64,000 nucleotides of DNA from Clarkia xantiana subsp. parviflora (GCA_036873135.1 JAPTYO010000010.1:19523772-19587771), one strand, 5' to 3'; shown: positions 14,349-25,672, counted from the stretch's first letter. A program made the numbers and translations. Notes: generated by a model not told the origin, from the letters alone.

Positions 14349-14632
14349 ATAGATGCTATAACGGTTAATTGTTGTTACTTAGTCCAATTCAGGAACTAAC
14401 GCCTCTTCCGGTTTGATCATGTCTAATAACTTTTTTAATTGTAGGTTCTAATAAATTTCTTTAATATTATAATCGGTTTTTAGTATTTATATAGATGCTA
14501 CCACGGTTAATTGTTGTTACTTAGTCTAATTCAGGAACTAACGCCTCTTCCGGTTTGATCATGTCTAATAACATTTTTAATTGCAGGTTCTAATAAATTT
14601 CTTTAATATTATAACCGGTTTTTAGTATTTAT
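14349..14632. repeat. 142 bp tandem duplication
   Basis: The unit beginning ATAGATGCTA at 14349 is repeated from 14491. Both copies carry ACGGTTAATTGTTGTTACTT, AGGAACTAACGCCTCTTCC and TTTGATCATGTCTAATAAC, with only a few substitutions (for example CTATAACGG versus CTACCACGG). The near identity means the duplication is fairly young relative to the Helitron. Confidence 0.9.
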
Positions 14633-16204
14633 ATTTTAGGGCTTTTTCCATATATCAAAATAAGTTTATTGCGGTTTAATGATCTGATCTAATTTTCAGA
14701 TCGTCGCAGAATAATAATAATTTCAAATTGGTTCTCATACTTTTTATGTTTTTTTGTATTATATTTTTAATTACTTATTTAACATTAAAAATTATTCTTA
14801 ATTTATATTATAAAAATAGCTCTAATCACATTTGTTGGTAAAATAATTAATTTTTATAATAGTATTTTTTTTTTCTCTATATATATTAATTACTATTCTA
14901 CAATTTTATCGCTCATGATATAAATGATGATATTTAGTACTTTGTTAAACCTGAATTTTTTAAACCTGAATATTGATTATAATTAACAACTTGGTCATTA
15001 TAATTTAGAAAAGTTACATGACATTAAAAATATTATGTTCTTATAAATGTCTAATAAATTATTTAAAGTTTATTTTCCCACATAATTATAATTGTTGTGA
15101 TTATATTAAATAAAATAATATTATTTATATATATGGACGGAGACACTCCGCGCGGGGCCAGCACCTAGTATATATATAGAAACGACAAGAGATAGTATAA
15201 GACTATCGTGCCACATCAGCATTTGTTATTGCATGTGAGAGTGATACATCAGTTGCACTCTCTCCCGTTTCTAATTTTTTTTTTTTTATTTAGTAAATTT
15301 TTAATTTCCTTCTACACCTGTCTCCTTCCCTTTTCCATCAATGCTCTCGTTAATTCCCACCATTACTAATTTACTATCGACCTCCTTAATTCCTTCCCAT
15401 TAACACTCATCTCAATTACTCCACCTTCTAATCTCTTCATCTACTCTATGCACCAATCTCACCTTATATTACCCATAATCTATTTTTTATACTCTTCACC
15501 AGCGGCTTTGAGGAACAATTGATCAACAACTTGAAGGTATTCATCTACAATTGAACAACAATTTCACTTCTATATTGCTTGATTTTACCAGCAATTTATC
15601 TACTATTTTTACCAACGAAGGAGTAATATTTGAGGCTTGATGATTGCACAATCAATTGCATCTACACAGCGATCAACAACGCAGATGATTGCAGGTACGT
15701 GCTTCTCTGAAGATAATTAGAATATTTAATCTATTAGCTATTCTCTGATGTTGAGGTTGATTTTTATTTCTATTAAGATTGATCTCATCATTTTATGCGT
15801 TTATTAATGCTTGAGCAATAATTATAATCACACGTTCATCTTACTTGCTTTGTTCTACAGTTATCCTGCTCAATTTCAGCAACAATGTTTGCATTCTAGC
15901 TCTTTTTCTACCATTGGATCGAACTTGCAAATGAATTGTAGTGTTTTATCTTCAATGGTGTTTAGTTGTAGAATGCTTTTTTATTAGTGTGTATAATCTA
16001 AAAGAAACAACGAATGCAATACCATTATTTTTCCTTTGATTATGTGAGATTTTGTGATTAAGATATTAAAATTTAGTACATAGGTAAAATATGTTATTGA
16101 CTGGCAGATATATAATGCAAGACTTGGAAGTCCATTGGCATGCGAGGTTGAAGTAACTTGAGGCTAGGAGGACCATAAACATGTGTATATTTAGAGTAAC
16201 TTTG

Positions 16205-16296
16205 GGGATTAATCTAGGTGTGGAGCAAGCATGCTACGGGTGCTGTCCTCCTGACGAGAGTCTCCTAGACCACCCTGCGTGAAAAAAAAAAAAAAA
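16205..16296 (+). mobile_element. SINE-like 3' tail
   Basis: The blocks GGAGCAAGCATGCTACGGGTGCTGTCCTCC and GACCACCCTGCGTG followed by A15 resemble the 3' part of the SINE at 35290-35640 (GGAGCAATCATG..GTGCTGCCCTCC..GACCACCCGCG). The 5' part with pol III boxes is not recognisable here. Confidence 0.5.
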
Positions 16297-16372
16297 ACTT
16301 TGGGTGAATGAACCAAAGTATTACTTTCTATTTTTTTTTTGGAGGTCTTGAGGTTTTAAAATCAATACATAT

Positions 16373-17585
16373 GGGAACAGCTAAAATTAAGTCGAGTTGA
16401 GATCAACTCGAATTAATAGCTGTCCGATGAACTAACTTGAGATTTGTCTATTCCTGTATCTTCTCTCCTCTCTCTCTTCTGTGATGGACCCACATTTTTC
16501 TCCTTGTCAGTTGTCGTCATCTTCTATACATTAACTTTTCGTTTTTTTTAAGTTACCAAAAAAAACTTTTCGTTTTTACTTTTATTATTATAATTCTCCT
16601 AATTTTTAATGTTTGTTATTATTCAATTATTTTCTACTTTTTTTTGCTCGTAATTATTTTCTACTTAATTTGTGTACTTTTACTTTAATTTCAATTAAAA
16701 GTCTATATTACAAAAAAAAAAACTTATTTTCTAATTGTTCGATTTAATAAATAGTGTAAATAATATTGAAAAAAAAAAATTTCATTTAGGGTTCACTAAG
16801 TTTTATAAATTTTTAGAAAAAAAATCACAAAATTAATTTAAATAAATGTTTATATATTATTATTATTTCTGTAAAAAGATTAATAGCATATGGTGAACTC
16901 TAAATAATAAATAATTATTATAACTAAAGTGTTAACACATTAATTCAAATTAAACCAAACAATTATAAATAAAAAAAATATTTCCCAAGAGTAGTCTTAA
17001 GGTAAAGAGGGCATCACTTATATCATGACCCACATCACTTATATCATGACCCATAGAATGTTTACTTTATACATAGAATAATTATTACTCACACCAGGTC
17101 GACCTCTAAAAAATATATAGTTGGTTATGAATATTTCCCACTTTCAGAATTTTAGTAGAAATTGACCCTACATATTTTTTTTAAACTAAAAGATGTAGTG
17201 TTAGAACTAATATATTTAGTTGTGTCATCCTTAAGTAGACCATTTTAATCACTCTATATTTTTTTTTTAGTAAATATATATCGTTTTAACTTTACTATAT
17301 GTTTCCAAAAGGATAAAAAAAAAAAAAAAAAACTTTTGGTTTGAAGTTAAACTGGAAAATATAATAGAAAATATACAAATTACCAACAATAGAATAAAAA
17401 TGATTTACTATTATAGTATTACGATGTAGAGAGAGAGAAAAAAAAAAGCAACTGGGAAGTCGTTAATGATTTGTGGGTCCATCGTGGGAAGGAGAGAAAT
17501 GAGCTAAAATGCTGATCTTGAATTAGTTCATCGGACGGCTATTAATTCGAGTTGATGTCAACTCGACTTAATTTTAGCCGTTCCC
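16373..17585. mobile_element. Mutator-like element with ~62 bp terminal inverted repeats
   Basis: It starts GGGAACAGCTAAAATTAAG and ends CTTAATTTTAGCCGTTCCC. The inverted termini match over about 62 bp with few mismatches, through CGAGTTGA..TCAACTCG, AATTAATAGC and GTCCGATGAACTA. A perfect 9 bp direct repeat AATACATAT flanks it at 16364-16372 and 17586-17594. Long inverted ends plus a 9 bp duplication are the Mutator signature. The 1.2 kb AT-rich interior has no transposase. It sits inside the second Helitron, so it inserted later. Confidence 0.88.
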
Positions 17586-17770
17586 AATACATATATTTCA
17601 TTTTCTTACATGTATTGCTTTCTACTATCTATTTCTTTATGTAATTTTGGGTAATGATTATATGAAATACATGTAATTTCCTCATATATCCATATAATTT
17701 CAATATCTACACACATGTCTGAAAACGTGTACGGCATGTCGCCCCGCGCGTAGCGCGGGTCAGCACCTAG

Positions 17771-18879
17771 TACTACTATAATTTAGCAAATATAAATATA
17801 TACACTATAAAAAAACTCAACTTAATTGTAAGATTTCTGCTAAAAACTGTGAAAAATACCATAAATTTTCAGTCAAAAGTAACGCTAATTCCACAAAGGA
17901 ATGATACACATTTCGAATATCATGTCATGACAAATTCTGAAACAGGTCACGTGCACAACAAAATAATTCTTTTCAACTATAAGTCCATTTTCATAATAGA
18001 CACAATCGGACCTTCTCAAATCCTCATGGTCGGAACATCAATCATTTCTGAATTCCACAACAGCGTCCTCATTTGTTTACTTTTGGAGAAACTTGTTTTC
18101 ACTGTCATACTTTTTTTTTTCCGAAATTATCCTTCTCCTTCCTCCTATAGCTAAAGTTGTATCGGAAAAAATCTCTTAGGAACGTTTGGATGGATATAAT
18201 GTGATATTACTTGAAATGTGATATTACAAGTAATGTGAGCTATGCAATGTAATATTATATTACATTGTTTGGTTGTGTTGTAACATGGAGACTAATATGT
18301 GAAGGAAACCAAATTTTCACAATTTGGTGAACAATGATAAATTTGGAAAGAAATAAAAGAGAAACTTGTTTGGAAACTGAAACTTTACACGTGTTATTGA
18401 CTGGACTTTCAGCCAAATTTTCACTATTTGTTTCACAATTTAAATTATTACTCGTTTTGTAAATTGATTGTTAATATTAAAGAAAAATCAATTCTAGGTA
18501 TTATTAAAAAATGCATACTTTTAAAAAAATGATTTAAACTCATACTAGTAGATGTATATATTATTTTTTTACAACTCATGGTAATTAAAAAAATACTACA
18601 TTTTATTAATATATTATTCTTTACGTATATACTACACATATATTTAATAAAAGAAAATTGTAAAAAAAAAAATCATTGTAATTTGTATTCACTTAATAAA
18701 TACTCATAATATAAATTATTTTTACACTATGTATTATAAAAACAAAATTAAACATATAAAACCAATACTGAATTACGAATAAATTAAGTTTACTATATAT
18801 TTATTGCACAAAGCGCGAATTAACCCCACAGTAAGTATATAATTAAGCATTTAATTTAATATACAGATGTTTAGGCAAG
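17771..18879. other. No gene; PIF/Harbinger-like fragment near 18180
   Basis: The sequence after TTA at 18177-18179, GGAACGTTTGGATGGATATAATGTGA, plus GTGATATTACAAGTAATGTGAGCTA match the left arm of the element at 50084-50855. The right arm is not seen, so it is a fragment ending near 18300. The rest is AT-rich with no credible gene. Confidence 0.5.
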
Positions 18880-20435
18880 TGTCACGTTCTTGGAAAACTG
18901 GTGCTAGTTGGAGCACACCCAACGTCTACTACTTCTAGAGTAGCTTTTGTAAATAAAGTTCTTTAGGGGGGAGTAGTAGTTGGAAGTCAAGCCAGGACGT
19001 AATGGATGTGGATCTCCACCCCCCCCCCCCCCCCCCCCCCCCCGACACCCGCTTACAAGCCAATGACTGGTTTCCAGTGTCCTGGTTGTTATCGGCAGGG
19101 AAAACCAGTTAAGCTGCTCTCTGAAGCAAAGACCCCTAACCACGACCCGTTCCGTCCGTATGCGCAGTGCGAGTTGGGCTTCGAGAACTGATCTTGGGAG
19201 ATAAGAGGGCTGATTCGGACGTGGGAGTGCCGGATGCCCCGCGGGCGTATTCCGCTGGGAGCGTGGAAAGCTCCAAGCCCTTGACAAGTGGTATTAGAGC
19301 AAAGTTCTCGATCGTTCCATTGGAGCTTCAAGATAGAAGGGAAAAGCCTGTTGCGGACTCCGTACGATAGTGGGTGTTGTTTTACCACGGAATGCCATTT
19401 AGTGGTGCGGCTCTGAAGCCTTAAAGAACAAGGTGGGCCTTCAGTCCGGAGTTCAGTGTTGGCGTTGATATGGGACAGTCGCATATATATTGGCTTGTTA
19501 CGGAACATGAATGAGGAGTTGTTCAATAAGGAGGAATGAGTTGCGTTGCTGTGCGGATCACTGCTGGAAGGGCGGAAACAAGTTGTGGACTCAACTTGTC
19601 TATACCCATAAGAGCGAGTGATGATATTGACTGCTGGAAGGGCGGAGGCAAGTTGCCAAGTAACGTGCCCATGGGGTGGGAAGTCTCTTAGGCGCGGTAC
19701 CTGTTTCTCTGGATTGAGGATGAGACATTTTCACGGGATCGTAGTGGTGGCTCACGTGGATTCGTGACTGTGCCCAACGATTGAAGTTGATTTTCTCAAA
19801 CGAGGAGTCAATGCGCAAAAAACAACTTTGACCATACTAAGAAAGCAGAAGATGTTGATGGCGTGGTGAAGTGTGTCCTGATGTGGAAGAATCGAAGATT
19901 CCTTGGAAGACAGCTGACAAACGCAACGAGGGCGTTGCGTTGGTTGGGTGGGGGAGAATGTCACGTGCCTGAAAATATGATGCTAGTTGGAGCACACCCA
20001 ACGTCTACTACTTCTAGAGTAGCTTTTGTAAATAAAGCTCTTTAGGGGGAGTAGTAGTTGGAAGCCAAGCCAGGATGTGATGGATGTGGATCTCTACCCC
20101 CACCCACCCCCCATACATGGGGTGTCGCTTACAAGCCAATGGCTGGTTTCCAGTGTCCTGGTTGTTATCGGTAAGACGTTGCATATCCTTCGGGATCCTG
20201 CTAGTTCGGGAGCTAATGCCGCTCTCCTGATGATGGCCAGGGCAGACCGAAAACCAGTTAAGCTGCTCTCCGGAGTAAAGACCCCTAACCACGACCCGTT
20301 CCGTCCGTATGCGCAGTGCGAGTTGGGCTTCGAGAACTGATCTTGGGAGAGAAGAGTGTTGATCCGGACGTGGGAGTGTCGGATGTCCCGCGGGCGTATT
20401 CCGCTGGGAGCGTGGAAATCTCCAAGCCCGTGACA
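18880..20435 (+). mobile_element. Complete short LTR element (TRIM-like), 1.56 kb
   Basis: Two direct LTRs, 18880-19286 (407 bp) and 19959-20435 (477 bp), both begin TGTCACG and end TGACA. Immediately inside the left LTR is AGTGGTATTAGAGC, a primer-binding site of the initiator-methionine tRNA type. Immediately before the right LTR is the purine tract GGTTGGGTGGGGGAGAA. The 670 bp interior has no gag or pol, so mobilisation needed another element's proteins. CAAG lies on both outer sides, a possible short target duplication. The LTRs are similar but differ by a C-run and a block present only on the right. Confidence 0.85.
19019..19043. repeat. 25-base poly(C) run in the left LTR
   Basis: Twenty-five consecutive C residues. 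The same place in the right LTR (about 20097-20112) reads CCCCCACCCACCCCCC, so the pure run is an expansion or an assembly artefact. Confidence 0.85.
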
Positions 20436-21166
20436 CAAGGCAAGTACTGATTACTTTTTTTATTTTTTTTGTCAAAGTATTTATTAAATTAGAATATGGA
20501 AAATGAAAGGTTTTAGTGTTTTTTTCTTTCTTAATTGAATATATTAATTACTATATTAAATATATACACACTAATTATGTCAATTAATTAATTAGTGTTT
20601 GAACTTTAAACCAAATAAAAAAGGACACTTATCTCTCATATATATACATGCATATAGTATTGATGTATATATACGTACATCACATACATATATACTAGAA
20701 CTAATGTATTTTTGGTATAGAAGGTTGAAATTGCAGAGATTTTAGTTTCACATATAAGCAATGTGTATATATTTGCTTGTAATTAAACTGATTTTGATTA
20801 TTTTTCCATTTGGTTTCTTTCGCGTATTGAATGAATAAATGATACACATGCTTGAAATAATAGATCATCAAACTATTTTTTTTGACAAGATTGAAATTGC
20901 AAAGATATATGTGATCATCTTTCACATGTAAGTAATGCGTATATTTGCATTTAATGAAACTGATTTTTATTCTTTTTTCCAAATGTTTTCTTTCATTTAT
21001 TGAATGAATAAATGATTACACGTGTTTAAAATAGATCACGAATGTATTTTGGGTACAAGGGTTGAAATTACATACATGTTTTTTTTTTTTTAATCATTTC
21101 ACACTAAACTGAATGTGATACCTTTTTCCAGTTCGTTTATTTCATTCATTTGAATGAATAAAATAT
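20436..21166. repeat. Degenerate ~175 bp tandem repeat, no gene
   Basis: A block with (A)AGCAATGTGTATATATTTGC, AAACTGATTTT, TTTCTTTC..ATTGAATGAATAAATGAT and a TTGAAATTGCA lead-in occurs near 20725-20850, again near 20890-21015, and partly near 21060-21165. The copies are diverged. No coding sequence is credible. Confidence 0.6.
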
Positions 21167-21942
21167 GAGTTAATAAGTGTTTTGGTACAATATATTTGAC
21201 GATTTTTTGCTTTTGGTGTAACATCTTTTTTCTTTTTTTTTTTATATACTTTTGATGCAATATGTTTGCAATTTGTACCACTTTTGGTGCATCCGTTAGT
21301 TGACCGTTAGTTTGACCGTTAAATAGTCATGTGATTTGCACATGTCTAGCCCCAAATTTCTATTTTTTTCAGTTTAGTCCTCAAATGTATTGTCCTAACT
21401 TTTTATTTTTGCAATTTAGTCCCTAACATTTTCAACCGCACCCTAGGACTAAATTGACCTAGCCATGGTCTGAGTCATGGCTAGGTCAATCCATGGCTAG
21501 GGTGCTTTGGAGCTCCGATCGGAGCTTTTTTGGCGATTCGGGCCAATCGGAGCCGTGGTGCTGGTTGCCGGAGTTGGGTGGTGGTCGCAGGATCTGGGTG
21601 GTGCTCGCTGGAGCTGGGGTGGTGGTCGCCGGAGCCGGGTGGTGGCTGCCGGAGTCGGGGCGGTGGTTGCCGGAGTCGTGGTGGCTTAAGGGGCATTTTC
21701 GGCTTTTTAGGTCAAGCATGCGAGGGACACACTTTGGTCGGATGTCATTTTCGGGTTTTCAGTTTACTTTCGGTCACATGCCAGGCATGTGACCACTTTC
21801 CGTCACTTTTAACATAAAAAATAGACGGAGACCTCTCATATAAGCATAACTTAAAATTCAGGCCCTTAATAATATCATTTTAACATTCAGACATCTCCGT
21901 GCAATATAGACAAACATTCAGGCTCATATTGTGTTCTTAACC
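21167..21942. mobile_element. Fold-back-family element D, asymmetric arms
   Basis: The right half (21780-21942) is of the same type as element E: TCCGTCACTTTTAACA, GGAGACCTCTCATATAAGCATAA, CCCTTAATAATATCATTTT and TTCTTAACCT. The core (21490-21690) has the same GCCGGAGTCGGGTGGTGG words and GTCACATGCCAGGCATGTGAC. The left arm instead resembles elements B and C (TTTTGGTACAATATATTTGAC, CCGTTAGTTTGACCGTTAAA). The arms therefore do not pair well, and no clear target duplication is seen. Confidence 0.55.
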
Positions 21943-22608
21943 TAAAAAAAATATATATAAATTCGATTGTGTTTTTAAAGTTATTATACACATTAAAATT
22001 TGTTTAAAAATAATGCTTAGTAGCACAACCTACAACCTTATCGTGATATTGTATGCACCGTGATTTGATGATACTCGACACAAAAATTATATATTGTTAA
22101 TCTGTCTTATCGTTTACTTACACGAACAGGCTGTCCGTATTATAAATTAACAACCGTAAAGGATTCCAATTTTGGCCTTTGTGAGTGGACAAAAATAAAG
22201 AGGTCGTCATTGGCTAGGTCCACAGTCCTGGCCTAGGTTGGTTCCACCCCTAGCCGAACTCTTTGGTCAAACCCGACCTACAAATCAATTAACTAAACGA
22301 GCCTATGCCTATGCCAAGGCCCATCAAAACTCTCTCCCTACCCCTACCCGAACCAACCCAACCAAGAAACTAACCTCACTTGCCATTGGTTGATCAACTC
22401 AAAATCAAACAATACAACCTTGTGCCAACATCCATCCATATCCACATTTTATGATATGCTCTGCCTTTCTTTTGTAATACACCCATAAAAGACACTCAGA
22501 CAAGACCCATAACACCATTTACTTACCATTTCAAGACGATGCTCTGCTTTTTTTTAACAAAAAAAACTTTAATTACTTTTTTCTTTACTTCACCAAGGCC
22601 CCCACTTT
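21943..22608. other. Downstream of the Alba gene; no further gene
   Basis: No credible coding sequence. It should include the 3' UTR of the minus-strand Alba gene ending at 22609. The stretch 22230-22400 is relatively C-rich but has no recognisable feature. Confidence 0.55.
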
Positions 22609-25593
22609 TTATGCCTCACCACCACCCCTCGAGCGCCCACCGGTTCTCCCGCCACGCCCTCGGCTGTAGCCTCCCCCCCTACCTCTTTCGTACCCTGCTC
22701 CTCCTGCCAAACAGCAAAAACGCATAAGTTTGTGTTTCTTACCAACATAGATTGAATTACCAAATTTGAACAATGTTTTCATCGATATATCAACTTACCA
22801 CCATACCCACCACCCCAACCTCTGCCTCGCCCACGACCAGAATATCCACCATTATCTAATAAAGAATGGTCGAAACTCGTGAAAAATGTTCAAGTTAACA
22901 AAAAGATTCACTCACTCTTCATGAAATAGAATACTATTCAACACTTACAGTTTGTATCTTGGTTGTCTCCACCTTGATAATTCCTAGCTTGATAGTTCCC
23001 AGCCTGATAGTTCCCACCTTCTTGATAATCCCCTTCTCCACCCTGATAATCTCTGCTCTGGTAATTTCTGCCTCCACCACGATAGTTTCCACCACCGCGT
23101 TGATAATTTCTGCCTCCACCTTGATAGTTACCACCACCACCACCTTGATAATTTTCTCCTCCACCTTGATACTTCCTGTCCCCTACTTGATAATTTCGGT
23201 CCCCACCTTGATAGTTTCGGTCTCCACCTCGATAGTTTCTGCCTCCACCTTGATAGTTTTCTCCTCCACCTAGATAGTTCCGGCCTCCACCTTGATACTT
23301 CTCTCCTCCACCTTGATAGTTCTCTCCTCCATCTTGATAGTTTCCACCACCACCACCTCGAGAGATTCTGCGTCCACCTTGATAGTTACCACCCACACCG
23401 CCACCTTGATAGTTTCTGCCTCCTTCTTGATAGTTTCCATCACCACCTTGGTAGTTTCCATATCCTCCCCTCCAGCCACGTCCTCTCCCTCTCCCACGGC
23501 CCCTCCCTCGACCATATGAATCTAAGATATCACTACAAGACATGAGCATCCGAAAATTCCCCTTTTGGGGTATAGAAAAGAAGTTGAAGCAATTAGTCAT
23601 TCACGGTACCATCATTGTAAGAGTTATAGTGAACATGAACTTGTCGAGGCTGTTGTTGCTGCTGCTGATAAAACTGTGTCCTGGGTGGTTCAGCATTAAC
23701 TGGAGCTTGATACCTGTATAATAGTAACATAGATGAGCAATCTGAAAATTCAAAGTGAAGGGATAATATTGGCAATTATTATGCTAACATATTACAAATG
23801 ATGCATCTACGTTTTCTGACAATATTTAGAGAACCCTACATACCCAGGGGAGTTCTTGTCTAGTTCCTTTGTAGATAATGTGATTGAGATCATGGAAACA
23901 TGCCTAGTCATCTCCACTCTGAATAGAGGTAAATGGTATGGTCACTCAAACAAATTCAACATTAAATAAAGATAAACAATGCAGATGCTGATATGAAATA
24001 GAGGAGTGAAGCTTCTTACGGTACAAGCCCCTCTTCAATAGGTTCCCATACATCAGTTATGCTGGTTGAGCTGATAGCAGTATCCTGATGCAACCTAGGA
24101 ATTCTCTTCTGCTCAGAAGGAAAAGAATAATGTGTCATCATCAAGTTAAAAGTATCTTTACACAATCAACTTATGAAAAATTGATACCAACTTTTATGAT
24201 TTCTGCAATGGCTACAGTTTTGCTGATTGCTTGCCCCATTGCTTTCAAGACAATATCCTTCTCGCGCCTCTCCTTCACAGAAAAATAGTTAATATGAGAA
24301 TACTTGTAAATGCCCTATAATAGTTCTTAAATGAGGAAATCTCACATTCAACAAAAAAATCCAGAATGTTTTATTGCTCTCGGGGAGATGAGATTTCTAA
24401 AAATGTTCAACATCCCTTAAATATCAAATATGCCTACAAAGTTCTTGCAAACCGTAAACATCTCCAAGATTCAACATAAGTTGACTGTTGATTCCGCAAC
24501 ACATAGCAGATAATAATATTCTACTAAAAAAAACTATCCCCCAACGATTCAGTTACTACAAGAAAAATGTATACAAGATATCGACTTCTAAATTACATGC
24601 TGATTAACTGAACTAAAAAAAATGGACAAAAGGAGGAATGGCGTCATACAGTACAATATACTGACCTATCATCTCCATTTTTCTTATTGATTTAATGAAC
24701 TATAAAGTGCTTCTCATAAACAAAACTATGCTAAGCAATTGCAAACAAATGCCCGACAAGATTAAGCACAAACCAAGAGCCAATTTAAACGTCCATCAAG
24801 GTTGACAACTAAGAGCATTTCTACCGAGACGGAAATTTCCAAAAGAAGCTAGGACTCAATCTTGAATAAATCTTAACTGCCATGCAATAGATAGATGAAC
24901 CTTCAATTAATGCATACCCCCAGCATTTAAATTATTACAAAAATTTATACACAGTATTGACTTGTAAATTACAAGGCAATTACTGAATTAAAAAAACAAT
25001 GGAAAAACAGAGGAATAGCATTATACAGTTCACTATACAGTCCTATGATGTTCATTTTTCTCATTGATGTGCACTAATGTAGTGATTATCGAAAACCAAA
25101 CTATGCTACTCCATTCAGCAAATAAAACGCCCAAAACGATTAAGCAACCAAGATCCACTTTAAACCTCCAAGTCTGACAACCATAAAAGCATTTGAACAT
25201 TTCCAAAACAAGCTAATACTCAATCTGGAATAAACCTCAACTGTCATGCAATAGATAGATGAACCTTAATACCCTCAACACCACTGAAATCCAGTTCCAT
25301 ACAAGCCCGTCAACTGAAGCAAACAACAATCTCAATAACAACCTCAACCAGGTATTCCTACGAATCTTCCACGATAACAGATTTTCCAAAACAGTTGCAG
25401 ATAATCATCATTCTATTTCCGATATGTTTCCACTGAACAGCCACAACCAACATTATCAGAGTCTAACTACCTGGAGGAGAGTAGTTGCATAGCTAATGTA
25501 GTTACGGATCATCCCCTGGGTGGTGATTCGGATCTCATTCTGATTGATAGGAGTCTCTGTCCTTGGCTTCTCCACTCTCTGGTACCTGTCCAT
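22609..25593 (-). CDS. ALBA: Alba-domain nucleic-acid-binding protein with long RGG/GGGNYQ tail, 8 exons
   Basis: Minus-strand coding exons are 25593-25471, 24272-24192, 24108-24020, 23918-23844, 23713-23610, 23521-22949, 22855-22799 and 22703-22609. They join in phase to 398 residues. Residues ~15-100 form the Alba fold ([58 protein letters not shown], then [20 protein letters not shown]). A Q-rich linker (~138-143 QQQQQ) follows. From ~158 the protein is RGRGRGRG and then about 25 imperfect GGGNYQ-type units, ending in RGG repeats. Plant proteins of this class bind RNA and DNA, and RGG tails bind RNA and aid phase separation; this is family knowledge. Introns 1 and 2 are long (1198 and 83 bp are the extremes among the first two). 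A telo-box lies upstream. Repeat number may vary between alleles. Confidence 0.93.
22960..23500 (-). repeat. GGGNYQ-coding minisatellite inside the Alba gene exon 6
   Basis: Tandem imperfect 18-27 bp units, on the plus strand written like CCACCTTGATAGTTTCTGCCT. They encode (N/E)YQGGG(R/E/D) units. Substitutions mostly keep Tyr-Gln and Gly. The antisense strand is open as a Leu/Ile/Val/Ser-rich frame, a by-product of the repeat. Confidence 0.9.
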
Positions 25594-25656
25594 GGTTGCT
25601 TGCCCTAGCCGAGGAAGGCTATGGAGGGAGTATATGTAGTTGTAGAAAAAGAGTGA

Positions 25657-25672
25657 AAACCCTAAACCCTAA
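25657..25672 (+). promoter_or_regulatory. Double telo-box upstream of the Alba gene
   Basis: AAACCCTAAACCCTAA lies 64-79 bp upstream of the Alba start codon. Telo-boxes (AAACCCTA) are common near the transcription start of plant genes for ribosomal and translation proteins and work with other elements. Function here is inferred from position. Confidence 0.6.

Larger units (their letters stand above)
13899..15168 (+). mobile_element. Non-autonomous Helitron, 1.27 kb
   Basis: It starts with TC after an A (13898) and ends with CTAG before a T (15169), with GC-rich palindrome CCGCGCGG at 15148-15155 about ten bases before CTAG. These are the three diagnostic marks of Helitrons, which insert between A and T without duplication. 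The start TCTATATCTATCTATATATA resembles the TCTATATCTATATATA starts at 2137 and 12877. The interior has no Rep/helicase frame. It contains a (TAA)n microsatellite and a 142 bp tandem duplication. Confidence 0.75.
15173..17770 (+). mobile_element. Second Helitron-like element, carrying a nested Mutator-like element
   Basis: The 3' end is textbook: the stem CCCGCGC/GCGCGGG at 17743-17759 with a GTA loop, then TCAGCACCTAG and T at 17771. The 5' end is not clear. It must lie just after the previous Helitron's CTAG, and the text GTGCCACATCAGCATTTG near 15209 parallels GATGCCACGTCAGCATTAA in the neighbour. No Rep/helicase frame is visible. Removing the 1.2 kb nested element leaves about 1.4 kb, similar to the neighbour. 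Confidence 0.6.

Noticed and set aside
19006..19191. Poly-proline protein across the C-run
   Set aside because: Homopolymer translation.
18904..20475. Frames of 114-153 residues in the short LTR element
   Set aside because: The two LTRs give near-identical frames on the same strand, and the interior has no gag or pol motif.
21481..21817. Five open frames of 60-99 residues around the core of element D
   Set aside because: Same cause: GC-rich CCGGAGTCGGGTGGTGG repeats with few stops.
22959..23519. Plus-strand frames rich in Leu-Ile-Val-Ser opposite the Alba exon 6
   Set aside because: Antisense shadow of the GGGNYQ minisatellite. The sense strand gives a complete in-phase Alba protein.
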